Positions 38,108 through 46,756 of a DNA stretch of 64,000 nt are shown here, in pieces. This DNA is from Chloroflexota bacterium (lineage in GTDB: Bacteria > Chloroflexota > Anaerolineae > UBA1429), in the NCBI GenBank assembly GCA_019873625.1, contig JAIOAW010000009.1, positions 18,356 through 82,355 of the forward strand, read 5' to 3'. A program made the position numbers and the translations under genes. The number at the start of each line of letters is the position of its first letter. Position 1 is the stretch's first letter. Below the pieces are notes generated by a model that was not told where the DNA came from, searched no databases, and saw nothing but the letters and a program-made list of their open reading frames with translations.

Positions 38108-39261
38108 CGCAGCGAGGCGAGCGACTCGTACAGGCGGAGGTAGGCGGCGATCATCGCGCGTTGGTCGTAGCGTTGGCGCGCCCAGGTTTGGCCCTCCTGG
38201 GCCAGGCGGAGCCTCTCCGCCTCGTTGGCGAGGAGATGGTTCACGGCCTCGGCCAGGGCGTGCGCATCGCGTGGGGGCACGGTGAGCGCACCGGGGCCGG
38301 CCGTCTCGACGCTGGCCCCTGGAGCGCGAGTCGTGATGACGGGGGTGCCGCAGGCCAGGGCCTCGGCCAAGGGGAGGCCGAACCCCTCGAGGAGGGTGGG
38401 GAAGACGAACACATCTGCCAAACTGTAATAGAGGGGCAGTTCCTCGTCGGGGGCGTAGCCCACCTCCGTCACACGGGAAGCCTGTGCGCCCAGGGCCTCA
38501 TAAAAGCGGCGGCGGTAGTCCGGCTCCCAGCGGCCCACGATGACGAGGTGCGCCTCCGGCGCGATGTGGGCCATCGCTTGGGCGAGGTAGATAAGGCCCT
38601 TGCGCGGCGTGCCGAACCCCACATAAAGGAGCACGCGCTGGCCCTCTAGCCCCAAGCGGGCGCGCAGGGCGGAGGCGTCTTTTCGGGAAAAGCGGGCCAG
38701 GTCGAGGCCCGTGGGGATGACGGTTACCCGTTCGGGGCGCACGTGCCCCTCGCTGATGAAGGCCTCGGCGGCGGCTTGGCTCATCGCCGTGAAATGGCTG
38801 GCCCGCCGAATCGAGGGGATCTCGGCCCAGCGGCGCGCGGCGCGATAGTAGAGGCTGCGGAACATCAGGTCACGCCAAGTTGCGTGATAAGGGAGGCCGC
38901 CATCGCTCGTCAACCGTTGGCGAAAGGATTGGTTGAGCATCGCGATGAACGGCCCGCGAAAGCGCCAAGCAAAATGGACGTCCAGAAAATGGATGATGTC
39001 AAAGGGCTGTTCGGCGTGAAGGCGCGCGATGAGCGGCCCGGCCTGCCAAGCGTAGCCGATCCAATCGCCGCGCGCGGGGGCTGTGCGATACACTTGGACC
39101 CCCGCGATGACTTCGCTTGGCGCGAGGCCCTTGGCCCCACGCGTCACGATGGTGACGTGATGCCCGGCCGCGGCCAGGCCGTTCGCCAGGGTCTCTCCAA
39201 AGGCCCCCAGGCCCGAAGTGCGCAGGGGCGTGTAATCCAAATTGGCCAGGCAAATCCTCAC
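38104..39261 (-). CDS. Glycosyltransferase family 4 protein
   Basis: 385 residues, GT-B fold. N-terminus TSGLGAFGETLANGLAAAGH is a glycine-rich acceptor/donor loop; the C-terminal half has RVLLYVGFGTPRKGLIYLA, VGYAPDEELPLYYSLADVFV and the E-x7-E region SLLEGFGLPLAEALACGTPV-like. Probably adds a sugar to an envelope polysaccharide or lipid. The only minus-strand gene of the cluster. Confidence 0.9.
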   Translation of the reverse strand: MRICLANLDYTPLRTSGLGAFGETLANGLAAAGHHVTIVTRGAKGLAPSEVIAGVQVYRTAPARGDWIGYAWQAGPLIARLHAEQPFDIIHFLDVHFAWRFRGPFIAMLNQSFRQRLTSDGGLPYHATWRDLMFRSLYYRAARRWAEIPSIRRASHFTAMSQAAAEAFISEGHVRPERVTVIPTGLDLARFSRKDASALRARLGLEGQRVLLYVGFGTPRKGLIYLAQAMAHIAPEAHLVIVGRWEPDYRRRFYEALGAQASRVTEVGYAPDEELPLYYSLADVFVFPTLLEGFGLPLAEALACGTPVITTRAPGASVETAGPGALTVPPRDAHALAEAVNHLLANEAERLRLAQEGQTWARQRYDQRAMIAAYLRLYESLASLR

Positions 39262-39304
39262 AGGCCCTCCTTGAGGTACGCCGCATTATAGAACGGGGTA
39301 CATT

Positions 39305-40213
39305 ATGGCCGCAACCGGGGCTTGGGCGCCTTCTGTCGTGGCGTGCGTGCTGAATTATAAACTCCCTGATGTGACGGCCCAATGCGTCGCCTCGCTCTTG
39401 GCAAGCGACTATGGCCATCTGCACATCGTCATCATAGATAACGGTTCGCGCGACGGCTCTGCCGAGGCCCTGCGGGCGCGCTTCCCGCAGGTGGCCATCC
39501 TTGAGAGCGACCGGAACCTCTTTTTCGCGGGAGGGATGAACCTAGGCTTGCGCCACGCCCTGGCCATCGGCGCGGACTATGCTTTGGCGATGAATAACGA
39601 CACCCTCGTGGCGCCGGATATGGTGAGGCGCCTGGTGGAGGCTGCCGAAACCCTCTCCCAGGCCGGCATCGTGGCGCCCGTCATCCGCCGCCCCGATGGG
39701 CGCCTGTGGGCGGCGGGCAGCCGCGAGCGGAGGCTCTGGCCCTTCCCCCAGGATATCGCCCGCAGCAAGATGGATTTATCGGGCCAACCGTTCCGTGTGG
39801 ATTATGTAACGGGCTGCGGTATGCTCATCCGCCGCGACGTCTTGGAGGCCATCGGCCTTTTCGATGAGGATTACGCGATGTATTATGAAGACGCGGATTT
39901 CTGCGCGCGGGCGCGCAGGGCTGGTTATACCATCTGGGTGGAACCCTCCGCGGAGATGATCCATCTCGTCTCCGCGAGCGCCAAGCGCCAGGCGCCCCAA
40001 AGCGCCTATGCCCACACGCGCTACCGGGTGCGCTTTTATCGAGAGCATCGCCATCCCCTCTGGCGGGCCGGTTTGGGCCTCTTGGCCCTGCAAGAGGGGG
40101 CAAGGGCTGTAAAGGAGGGGCTGGCAGGCCAGAGCGAGGTGGCCTTGGCGCGCCTGCGGGGGTTGAGGGATGGCTTCGGCGATGACCTTGCGCGGGAGGG
40201 AACGGAAGGATGA
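39305..40213 (+). CDS. Family 2 glycosyltransferase (rhamnosyltransferase-like)
   Basis: 302 residues. GT-A fold: VVACVLNYKLPDVTAQCVAS, HIVIIDNGSRDGS, then the metal motif ALAMNNDTLV and DEDYAMYYEDADFCAR, which is characteristic of rhamnosyl/galactofuranosyl-type GT2 enzymes. The methyltransferase start overlaps its stop (ATGA). Confidence 0.9.
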   Translation: MAATGAWAPSVVACVLNYKLPDVTAQCVASLLASDYGHLHIVIIDNGSRDGSAEALRARFPQVAILESDRNLFFAGGMNLGLRHALAIGADYALAMNNDTLVAPDMVRRLVEAAETLSQAGIVAPVIRRPDGRLWAAGSRERRLWPFPQDIARSKMDLSGQPFRVDYVTGCGMLIRRDVLEAIGLFDEDYAMYYEDADFCARARRAGYTIWVEPSAEMIHLVSASAKRQAPQSAYAHTRYRVRFYREHRHPLWRAGLGLLALQEGARAVKEGLAGQSEVALARLRGLRDGFGDDLAREGTEG

Positions 40214-40953
40214 TCGAGATCTTTCGAGACCCCGTCAAGACGCCCCAAGAAAGCCAGGCGGCGTACGACACCCTCTATGCCCGCCACTTTACGGGCGTGC
40301 GCACGGGCCAGGTGCCTTCGCGCTACCTGTGGCTTTTGAGCCTCCTCAAGGCGCATCGCGGCGCGCGCTTGCTCGACGTCTCCAGCGGGAACGGTTATAT
40401 GCTCAAGGCGGCGGTGGAACACGGCCTCTGGGCCGTGGGGTTGGAACTCTCTCCCGTGGGCATCCGCGAGTCGCGCGAACGCGCCCCCCAGGCGCCCGTC
40501 TTGTGCGGCGATGCGGAGCGCCTCCCTTTTGCCGATGGGACTTTTGATTTCGTCACGAACATCGGCTCGCTGGAACATTACCTGCACCCTCACCTGAGCG
40601 TGGCGGAGATGGCGCGCGTCCTCAAACCCGGCGGGTTAGCGCTCATCCTCGTGCCGAACGCTTATAGCCTGGTAGGGAATGTGAAGTACGTCTGGCGGCA
40701 TGGGGACGTGTTTATGGACGAGCAACCCGTCCAGCGCTATGCCACGCGAGGGGCTTGGGCGCGCCTGCTCGAGGCGAATGGCCTACACGTGGAGCGCGTC
40801 ATCGGCTACGAACGGGAACTCCCGCGCACCTGGGCTGATTTCAAATGGCTGGCTATGCGCCCCCTCAAACTGTTGCGCGCCCTCCTCGCGCCCTTGATGC
40901 CCGTCAACCTGGCAGATAGCCTTATCTTTTTCTGCAGGCCCCACGCGCGATGA
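40210..40953 (+). CDS. Class I SAM-dependent methyltransferase
   Basis: 247 residues. SAM-binding motif LLDVSSGNGYMLKA with acidic LELSPVG, a motif II-like FDFVTNIGSLEHYLHP and a post-motif LKPGGLALILVPN; this is the Methyltransf_11-type fold that often methylates sugars or lipids. Overlaps the genes on both sides by four bases, so translation is coupled. Confidence 0.88.
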   Translation: MIEIFRDPVKTPQESQAAYDTLYARHFTGVRTGQVPSRYLWLLSLLKAHRGARLLDVSSGNGYMLKAAVEHGLWAVGLELSPVGIRESRERAPQAPVLCGDAERLPFADGTFDFVTNIGSLEHYLHPHLSVAEMARVLKPGGLALILVPNAYSLVGNVKYVWRHGDVFMDEQPVQRYATRGAWARLLEANGLHVERVIGYERELPRTWADFKWLAMRPLKLLRALLAPLMPVNLADSLIFFCRPHAR

Positions 40954-41909
40954 CGGCAAAGGACGATCGCAGTGCCCCCGCCGCTTCCTGGCTCGTACGC
41001 ACCCTGGCGCGAAGGCCCTCGCGGCCGCTCGTCTGGATCGTCCTACTTGCCTCGCTTGCGCTCTTGGGGTATGGCCTGGTGGGCAACTGGCGCGAGTTGA
41101 GGGCCTATTCCTGGCGCATTGAGGGGTGGCCTTTGGCCGCCGCCTGGGTCCTTTTCGCCCTCACGCTGGGGATGGTGATCTTTATCTGGCGGCGCATCTT
41201 GCACACGCTCGGAGGAAGTAGCACCTGGCGGCAAGATGCGCGCATCTACTGTGCAGCGAACCTTGCCCAACGCCTCCCTACACCCATCTGGTTCTTGGCC
41301 GGCCGCGTGCTGATGACGAGCGAGATCGGCATCCCCAAGCGCATCTCCTCCCTGGCCGTGCTCCTGGAATGGGTGGCCGGCTTTGTGGGGGGCCTCGTCG
41401 CGATCTTGGCGCTATTGCCCTTTGAGCAGGCCGGCGGCTTGATGCCCCGCTATGCCGGGGGCCTCTTGCTCATCGCCGTGCCCTGCCTCATCCTCGTGCT
41501 TCAGCCGCGCACCCTGGTCCGCCTGGCGCGTTGGGCGGCGGCCCGCCTGGGGCACGCCCAGGAGGCGCTCCCCGAGGTCTCCTATCGGCATATGCTCCAA
41601 TGGGTAGGCCTATGGGTGGCGCCTTGGCTCATCTCCGGCGCGATGTTCTGCTTTCTGGCGCGGGCCGTCTATGCGCCGGCCTGGGCGCATTGGCCCAGCC
41701 TGATACTCATCTGGGTAGCGGGGGGCGTGGTGAGCCGCGTCTCGGCCTTTGTGCCCGGGGGGCTGCTCTTGCGCGAATTCACCATTGCTATGATGCTTTC
41801 GGCGCTTATGCCGATGTCCATCGCAGTGGTCATCGCCCTCGTGACACGGCTGTGGGTGGCTGCGAACGACCTGTTCTGGTTCTTGGCCACGGCGCGGCTC
41901 GTCTCGTGA
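40950..41909 (+). CDS. Lysylphosphatidylglycerol-synthase-like transmembrane protein (UPF0104)
   Basis: 319 residues with about seven transmembrane helices and the family elements WRQDARIYCAANLAQRLPTP and VVSRVSAFVPGGLLLREFT. It matches the membrane (flippase-like) half of MprF-type proteins and lacks the cytosolic aminoacyl-transferase half. In a glycosyltransferase cluster it may move lipid-linked material across the membrane. Confidence 0.83.
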   Translation: MTAKDDRSAPAASWLVRTLARRPSRPLVWIVLLASLALLGYGLVGNWRELRAYSWRIEGWPLAAAWVLFALTLGMVIFIWRRILHTLGGSSTWRQDARIYCAANLAQRLPTPIWFLAGRVLMTSEIGIPKRISSLAVLLEWVAGFVGGLVAILALLPFEQAGGLMPRYAGGLLLIAVPCLILVLQPRTLVRLARWAAARLGHAQEALPEVSYRHMLQWVGLWVAPWLISGAMFCFLARAVYAPAWAHWPSLILIWVAGGVVSRVSAFVPGGLLLREFTIAMMLSALMPMSIAVVIALVTRLWVAANDLFWFLATARLVS

Positions 41910-41912
41910 GGG

Positions 41913-42182
41913 TTAGTCTTTGCGCGCCTTGCGCCATTCTTCGATCTTTTCGCGCGGCGTGATGGAGGCCAAGCGCTCCTCTTGCTGGCGCTGGTAGGCC
42001 ACCTCTTGGGGATCGGGGCCGGACGGCCCACCCCAAGAGAAGGAGGAGACGACGCGCATCGTCTCCGCGCTGGAGCAAGAGGGGCAAAGGGGTGGGGTCT
42101 CTTCGTCCGCACTGACGACGACGCGAGAGAGCCGCGAGAAACGATGGCCGCACGTCTTGCAACGATATTCGTAGATCGGCAT
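41913..42182 (-). CDS. FmdB family zinc-ribbon protein
   Basis: 89 residues. Opens MPIYEYRCKTCGHRF and has a second knuckle CPSC, the FmdB/CxxC zinc ribbon. The remaining half is charged and helical. Family members are proposed regulators but have no settled function. Three bases separate its end from the end of the convergent membrane protein gene. Confidence 0.88.
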   Translation of the reverse strand: MPIYEYRCKTCGHRFSRLSRVVVSADEETPPLCPSCSSAETMRVVSSFSWGGPSGPDPQEVAYQRQQEERLASITPREKIEEWRKARKD

Positions 42183-42206
42183 CGGTTCATCACCTCTCTG
42201 GCATCC

Positions 42207-42227
42207 TTGCTGCTATAATCATAGCAA
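42207..42227. promoter_or_regulatory. Inverted repeat in the fmdB / dehydrogenase divergent promoter region
   Basis: TTGCTGCTATAATCATAGCAA is a near-perfect inverted repeat with inner arms GCTAT/ATAGC. It contains a plus-strand TATAAT and a minus-strand TATGAT, so a regulator bound here could affect both genes. Confidence 0.4.
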
Positions 42228-42270
42228 CTTTTGCCGTATAACCCAAAAGGGCACACAAAGGAGGCCTTGA

Positions 42271-43278
42271 ATGAAAGCAGCGGTCTTTTATGGTCCAGGC
42301 GATGTGCGCCTGGAGGAACGCCCCGAACCCATCCCCGGGCCGGGAGAAGTGGTGGTGCGCGTGCGCGCCTGCGGCATCTGCGGCACCGATCGCCACATCT
42401 ACCACGGCGAGTTCGAGACGGTGCCCCCCGTCATCATCGGCCATGAATTGGCCGGCGAAGTGTACGCCCTCGGCGAAGGCGTGAACGACTTGGCCGTGGG
42501 CCAGCCCGTCGCCGTGGACCCCAACATCTACTGCGGCACCTGCCGCGCCTGCCGGCGGGGCAAAGTGCAGATGTGCGCCAACTTGCAGGCCATCGGGGTA
42601 ACGCGCGACGGCGGGTTTGCCGAACTCTGCCTTGCGCCGCGCGCCCAATGCTATCCCCTTCCCCAAGGGGTTAGCATGCTCGAGGGGGCCATGGTAGAAC
42701 CCCTCGCCTGCTGCGTACACGGTATGGACCTCGCCGGCATCGTGCCGGGAGATAGGGTGGCCGTCATCGGGGGCGGGGCCATCGGGCAGATGCTCGCGCA
42801 ACTCGCCCGCTTGAGCGGCGCGGCCTACGTCCTCGTGAGCGACCCCTTGCCCGAACGCCGCGAGATGGCCCTCCGCCTGGGCGCCGATGCCGCCATAGAC
42901 CCTACTCACGAAGACCCGATCGCCCCTGGCGGGCCGCTGGAAGGCGGCGCCGATGTGGTCATCGAGGCCGTGGGGTCGCGGCCCACCACGGCGCAGGCCA
43001 TCGCCTGGGCCACAGCGGGCGGCACCATCCTCTGGTTCGGCGTTACGCCGCCGGGGGAACGCATCGAAGTGGAGCCGAACTTGGTCTTTCAAAAAGAACT
43101 GACCATCCGTGGGGCGCGCATCAACCCCCATACGCATGCTCGCGCGGTGGCCCTCCTGGGGGCGCGGCGCATCCAGGTGGCCCCGCTCATCACCCGCGAG
43201 GTTAATCTCGAAGACCTGCCGCAGGTGCTCGCCAGCCCTGCCAGGCGAGATATCAAGACGGTGGTGTGCCCCGGATGA
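42271..43278 (+). CDS. Zinc-dependent medium-chain alcohol/polyol dehydrogenase
   Basis: 335 residues. Catalytic zinc site ACGICGTDRHIYHGEF and IGHELAGEV, structural zinc cysteines CGTCRACRRGKVQMC, and a nucleotide fold VAVIGGGAIGQ with an acidic VSDPLPERR that favours NAD. Resembles sorbitol, threonine or galactitol-type dehydrogenases. AAGGAGG precedes the ATG. The HAD gene overlaps its stop (ATGA), so a polyol-oxidation and dephosphorylation pair is possible. Confidence 0.9.
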   Translation: MKAAVFYGPGDVRLEERPEPIPGPGEVVVRVRACGICGTDRHIYHGEFETVPPVIIGHELAGEVYALGEGVNDLAVGQPVAVDPNIYCGTCRACRRGKVQMCANLQAIGVTRDGGFAELCLAPRAQCYPLPQGVSMLEGAMVEPLACCVHGMDLAGIVPGDRVAVIGGGAIGQMLAQLARLSGAAYVLVSDPLPERREMALRLGADAAIDPTHEDPIAPGGPLEGGADVVIEAVGSRPTTAQAIAWATAGGTILWFGVTPPGERIEVEPNLVFQKELTIRGARINPHTHARAVALLGARRIQVAPLITREVNLEDLPQVLASPARRDIKTVVCPG

Positions 43279-43997
43279 TCCGCGTCGTCCTCCTCGACCT
43301 CTTTGGCACCGTGGTGGCCTATGGAGACATCATAACGGGCACGCGCCTGGCCTGGGAGGGCATTTACCGTGTGCTCTCGCGGCTAGGGGCGCGGGTGCCC
43401 TTTGAGGAATTCGCCCGGGAATGGCAGGCCCAGTTCCTGACGCCCCTTCAGCCAGGCGAGCACACAGGCGAGACGCCCTTCATCAGCAAACTTGTGCGCC
43501 TTTTCCGCTCGTATGGCGCGCCGCCTGACCTCGACGCGGCACGCGAAGCGGTCCTTGCGGCCCTTGCTGGCTGGGATGCGCATACTCTTCTTCCTGAGGA
43601 TACTCTACCCACTCTCTGTACTCTCCGCGAGCGCGGCTATGGCGTGGCGCTTGTAACGAACTTTGACCACCCGCCGTACGTGTATGACCTTTTGCGCGAA
43701 CGGGGCCTAGAGGAGCAGTTCGATGCGATCATCGTCTCCGGCGAGGTGGGGGTGGATAAACCCGCCCCACAGATCTTTCATCTCGCCCTCCAGGCGTTCA
43801 GATGCACGCCGGAAGAGGCCCTCTTTGTGGGAGATAGCCTCGAGGCCGATATTACCGGCGCCCAGGCCGTGGGCTGCCGGGCCATCCTCATAGATCGGCG
43901 CGGCCTGCACAAGGATTTCCCCGGCCCCCGCATCGAACGCCTCGATGAACTCTGGCGCTACCTCGCACCGCAAGAAGAAGCGGGGCGCCCTATATAG
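43275..43997 (+). CDS. HAD superfamily hydrolase
   Basis: 240 residues from ATG 43275, which overlaps the dehydrogenase stop. Motif I LLDLFGTVV carries the nucleophile D8, but the usual second aspartate at +2 is phenylalanine, a pattern shared with haloacid-dehalogenase-like members. Motif II LVTNF, motif III lysine in VGVDKPAPQIF and motif IV FVGDSLEADITGA are present, with a helical cap at about 20-95. Substrate unknown. Confidence 0.87.
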   Translation: MIRVVLLDLFGTVVAYGDIITGTRLAWEGIYRVLSRLGARVPFEEFAREWQAQFLTPLQPGEHTGETPFISKLVRLFRSYGAPPDLDAAREAVLAALAGWDAHTLLPEDTLPTLCTLRERGYGVALVTNFDHPPYVYDLLRERGLEEQFDAIIVSGEVGVDKPAPQIFHLALQAFRCTPEEALFVGDSLEADITGAQAVGCRAILIDRRGLHKDFPGPRIERLDELWRYLAPQEEAGRPI

Positions 43998-44006
43998 GGC
44001 ACCCCG
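43981..44006. terminator. Bidirectional hairpin between convergent HAD and phosphofructokinase genes
   Basis: CGGGG-C-GCCC and GGGC-A-CCCCG pair around TATATA, with one C/A mismatch. The plus side is followed only by CTTT, so termination is likely but inefficient. Confidence 0.45.
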
Positions 44007-44030
44007 CTTTGCCTCAGCAAGGCCACGCGC

Positions 44031-45314
44031 CTAACGGTAGGCCTGCGGGACGTACGGCCGGAGGCGCTTTTCCGCAAAGATCGGCTTGAGGCGCGCAAAG
44101 CGCGGTAAACCGTTCACCAAGGGGACGCTCGGCCAATCCTCGCCGATGAGCGGCCGGGCATAGGCCACGAACTCGTCCGTAACATCTGTGCGGTCGGGTG
44201 TGATCCAGGCCTTGGGGAAGGTGCGCTCCGAGTTGGCCACAAGTTCGAGGGGCACCTTGTCATAGCGCACGTGGTAGATAGGCCCTGGGTCGCGCAGAAT
44301 GGTCGCCATATAGCCCGATTCGCCCCGCGCCGCCAAGAGCGCCGCTTGCTGGCCCACGGCATAGGCCTCGGCAATATCCACCGTGGAGGCCTGGATCATA
44401 TCGTGCCGCTGATGCGTGCCCGAGACGTTCTGCCGGGCGCTGCCCCGCGCCGCTAGCCCCACGCGGTTGAGATAGTTCACCAAAATCTGGGCCACGGTCG
44501 TCTCGCTCGCCGAAAACTGGGTGTGGCCAAAGGCATCGCGCGTCTCGCCGATATCGCCGAGTTTCAGCCCTTCGCTCACCACCACCAGGGCGCGCCCTCG
44601 CGCGCGCAGCATATCGTTCACGCGGTCGGCCACTTCTGGGAGCGTAATGCCCGATTCGGCCAAAAAGATGAGGAGCGGCATCTCGCGGTGCGGGTCTGCC
44701 AGGCGCGCCGCCGCCGGGATGAACCCGATGCGCCGGCCCATCGCCTGCATCACGAGCACCGGGTCGGAGGGGCAGGAACCCCGGTTTTCTTCCTCGGCGC
44801 CGAGCACCATATTCGCCCAATAGCGGGCCACGCTGCCATAGCCGGGGGTATGGTCAATCAGGCGGAATTCAGAATCGCCCACATCGTTATCAATCGTCTT
44901 GGGGATGCCCACGGCCACGAGGTCCAACCCGCGTTCGGCGGCCAGTTTCGCCACTTTGTGGGCCGTATCCATCGAATCGTTCCCGCCGTTATAGAGGAAA
45001 TAGCCCACGTTGTGCGCCTTGAACACCTCGATGATACGCTCGTAATCCTCCTGGGCATCATCGCGCAGTTTGTACCGGCAGGTGCCGATGGCGCCGGCGG
45101 CCGGCGTGGTGCGCAGGAGGCTGATCTCCTCCGCCGGCTGGACCGAAAGGTCGAGCAGTTCTTCTTGCAGGATGCCCTCGATCCCGTGGTAGCCGGCATA
45201 GATGGTGCCAAACCCGCCCAATTCGCGGAAGGTCTCTACCACGCCGCAGAGCGAACTATTGATGACGGGCGACGGCCCGCCCGATTGGGCCACGACGATA
45301 TTTCGCGGTGTCAT
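44031..45314 (-). CDS. pfp: Pyrophosphate-type 6-phosphofructokinase
   Basis: 427 residues. PFK fold with VAQSGGPSPVINSSL, YNGGNDSMDTAHK, GIPKTIDNDV and MGRRIGFIPAAARL. The Asp in GGND and the Lys in PKTIDND sit where ATP enzymes have glycines, which is the signature of PPi-dependent enzymes. It makes fructose 1,6-bisphosphate reversibly from fructose 6-phosphate and PPi. Last gene of the sugar-acid operon, 29 bases after gnd. Confidence 0.9.
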   Translation of the reverse strand: MTPRNIVVAQSGGPSPVINSSLCGVVETFRELGGFGTIYAGYHGIEGILQEELLDLSVQPAEEISLLRTTPAAGAIGTCRYKLRDDAQEDYERIIEVFKAHNVGYFLYNGGNDSMDTAHKVAKLAAERGLDLVAVGIPKTIDNDVGDSEFRLIDHTPGYGSVARYWANMVLGAEEENRGSCPSDPVLVMQAMGRRIGFIPAAARLADPHREMPLLIFLAESGITLPEVADRVNDMLRARGRALVVVSEGLKLGDIGETRDAFGHTQFSASETTVAQILVNYLNRVGLAARGSARQNVSGTHQRHDMIQASTVDIAEAYAVGQQAALLAARGESGYMATILRDPGPIYHVRYDKVPLELVANSERTFPKAWITPDRTDVTDEFVAYARPLIGEDWPSVPLVNGLPRFARLKPIFAEKRLRPYVPQAYR

Positions 45315-45343
45315 CTTTTTCCCTCGCTAATCTATGTTCAGGC

Positions 45344-46747
45344 CTACCAATCCGTGTGGAACACGCCCTCTTTATCAATGCGCCGGTAGGTGTGCGCGCC
45401 AAAGTAATCGCGCTGGGCCTGCGTGAGGTTGGCCGGCAGGCGCTCTGTGCGATAGGCATCGAAATAGGCCAGGCTGGCGCTAAAGGCCAAACAAGGGATG
45501 CCCAACCCCACAGCCGCCTGCACCACGCGGCGCAGGGCGCCCTGCCGTTTGAGGATCTCCTCTTTGAAGAAGGGGTCCAAGAGCAGGTTCGTCAAATCGG
45601 GGTTGCGCGTGTAGGCCGCCGTGATGTCGTTCAAAAAGCGCGCCCGGATGATGCACCCACCGCGCCACAGTTTGGCGATTTCGCCAAGTTTCAGGCCGTA
45701 ATCGTACTCTTTCGAGGCGGCTTTGAGGAGGGCCATCCCTTGGGCGTAGGAGCAGATTTTGGCGGCATAGAGGGCATCGCGCACATCGCGGATGAAGGCC
45801 TGCCGATCGCCCTCAAAACGCGCCTCGGGGCCGCTCAGCACCTTGCTCGCCGCCACGCGCTCTGCCTTGTAGGCCGAGATGATGCGCGATTCCACCGCCG
45901 CGTTAATGGTGGGGATGGGCGCGCCGATATCGAGGGCGTCCTGCGAGGTCCATTTGCCGGTGCCTTTTTGCTGGGCCTCGTCGAGGATGAGGTCCACCAG
46001 GGGCTGGCCCGTCTCGGGGTCCACCTTGGCAAAGATATCCCGCGTGATCTCGATGAGGTAGGATTGCAGTTCGCCCTCATTCCACTCGGCAAAGATATCG
46101 TGGAGTTCGCGGGCCGAAAGGTTGAGCGCGCGGTGCAGGATGTCATAGGCCTCAGCGATGAGTTGCATATCGCCATATTCGATGCCGTTGTGCACCATCT
46201 TCACATAGTGGCCGGCGCCCCTCGGCCCGATGTAGGCCACGCACGGCTCGCCCTCGGCCACGGCGGCGATAGCCTTAAAGATCGGCTCCACCATCTGATA
46301 GGCCTCATACGGCCCGCCCGGCATAATGGCCGGCCCTTTCAGGGCACCCTCCTCGCCCCCCGAGACGCCCGTGCCGATAAAGTGGATGCCTTCTTGCTCA
46401 AGCGCGGCGGCGCGGCGCTCGGTATCCTTGTAGAACGAGTTCCCGCCGTCAATGATGAGGTCGCCCGGTTCGAGGAGGGGCTTGAGTTGGGCGATCATCT
46501 CATCCACCGGCGAGCCGGCCTGCACCATCAGCATCACCTTGCGGGGACGCTCCAGCGAATCCACCAACTCTTGCAGGCTGTAGCAAGGCTTGATCCTCTT
46601 CCCCTGGGCTGGGCCGGCGATGAATTCCTGCGTGCGCGCCGCCGTGCGATTATACACCGCCACGGGGAAGCCATGGCTCTCGATATTCAGCACGAGGTTC
46701 TGGCCCATTACGGCCAGGCCAATCAATCCAAACGGATATTTCTCCAT
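45344..46747 (-). CDS. gnd: 6-phosphogluconate dehydrogenase, decarboxylating
   Basis: 467 residues, the long form like E. coli Gnd. Rossmann motif [14 protein letters not shown], substrate/catalytic elements [33 protein letters not shown] and the C-terminal [11 protein letters not shown]. Oxidises 6-phosphogluconate to ribulose 5-phosphate and CO2. It sits nine bases after the LarA-family gene, suggesting that gluconate or 6-phosphogluconate is an intermediate of this operon. No gluconate kinase is in the window. Confidence 0.96.
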   Translation of the reverse strand: MEKYPFGLIGLAVMGQNLVLNIESHGFPVAVYNRTAARTQEFIAGPAQGKRIKPCYSLQELVDSLERPRKVMLMVQAGSPVDEMIAQLKPLLEPGDLIIDGGNSFYKDTERRAAALEQEGIHFIGTGVSGGEEGALKGPAIMPGGPYEAYQMVEPIFKAIAAVAEGEPCVAYIGPRGAGHYVKMVHNGIEYGDMQLIAEAYDILHRALNLSARELHDIFAEWNEGELQSYLIEITRDIFAKVDPETGQPLVDLILDEAQQKGTGKWTSQDALDIGAPIPTINAAVESRIISAYKAERVAASKVLSGPEARFEGDRQAFIRDVRDALYAAKICSYAQGMALLKAASKEYDYGLKLGEIAKLWRGGCIIRARFLNDITAAYTRNPDLTNLLLDPFFKEEILKRQGALRRVVQAAVGLGIPCLAFSASLAYFDAYRTERLPANLTQAQRDYFGAHTYRRIDKEGVFHTDW

Positions 46748-46756
46748 CGCTCCCTC

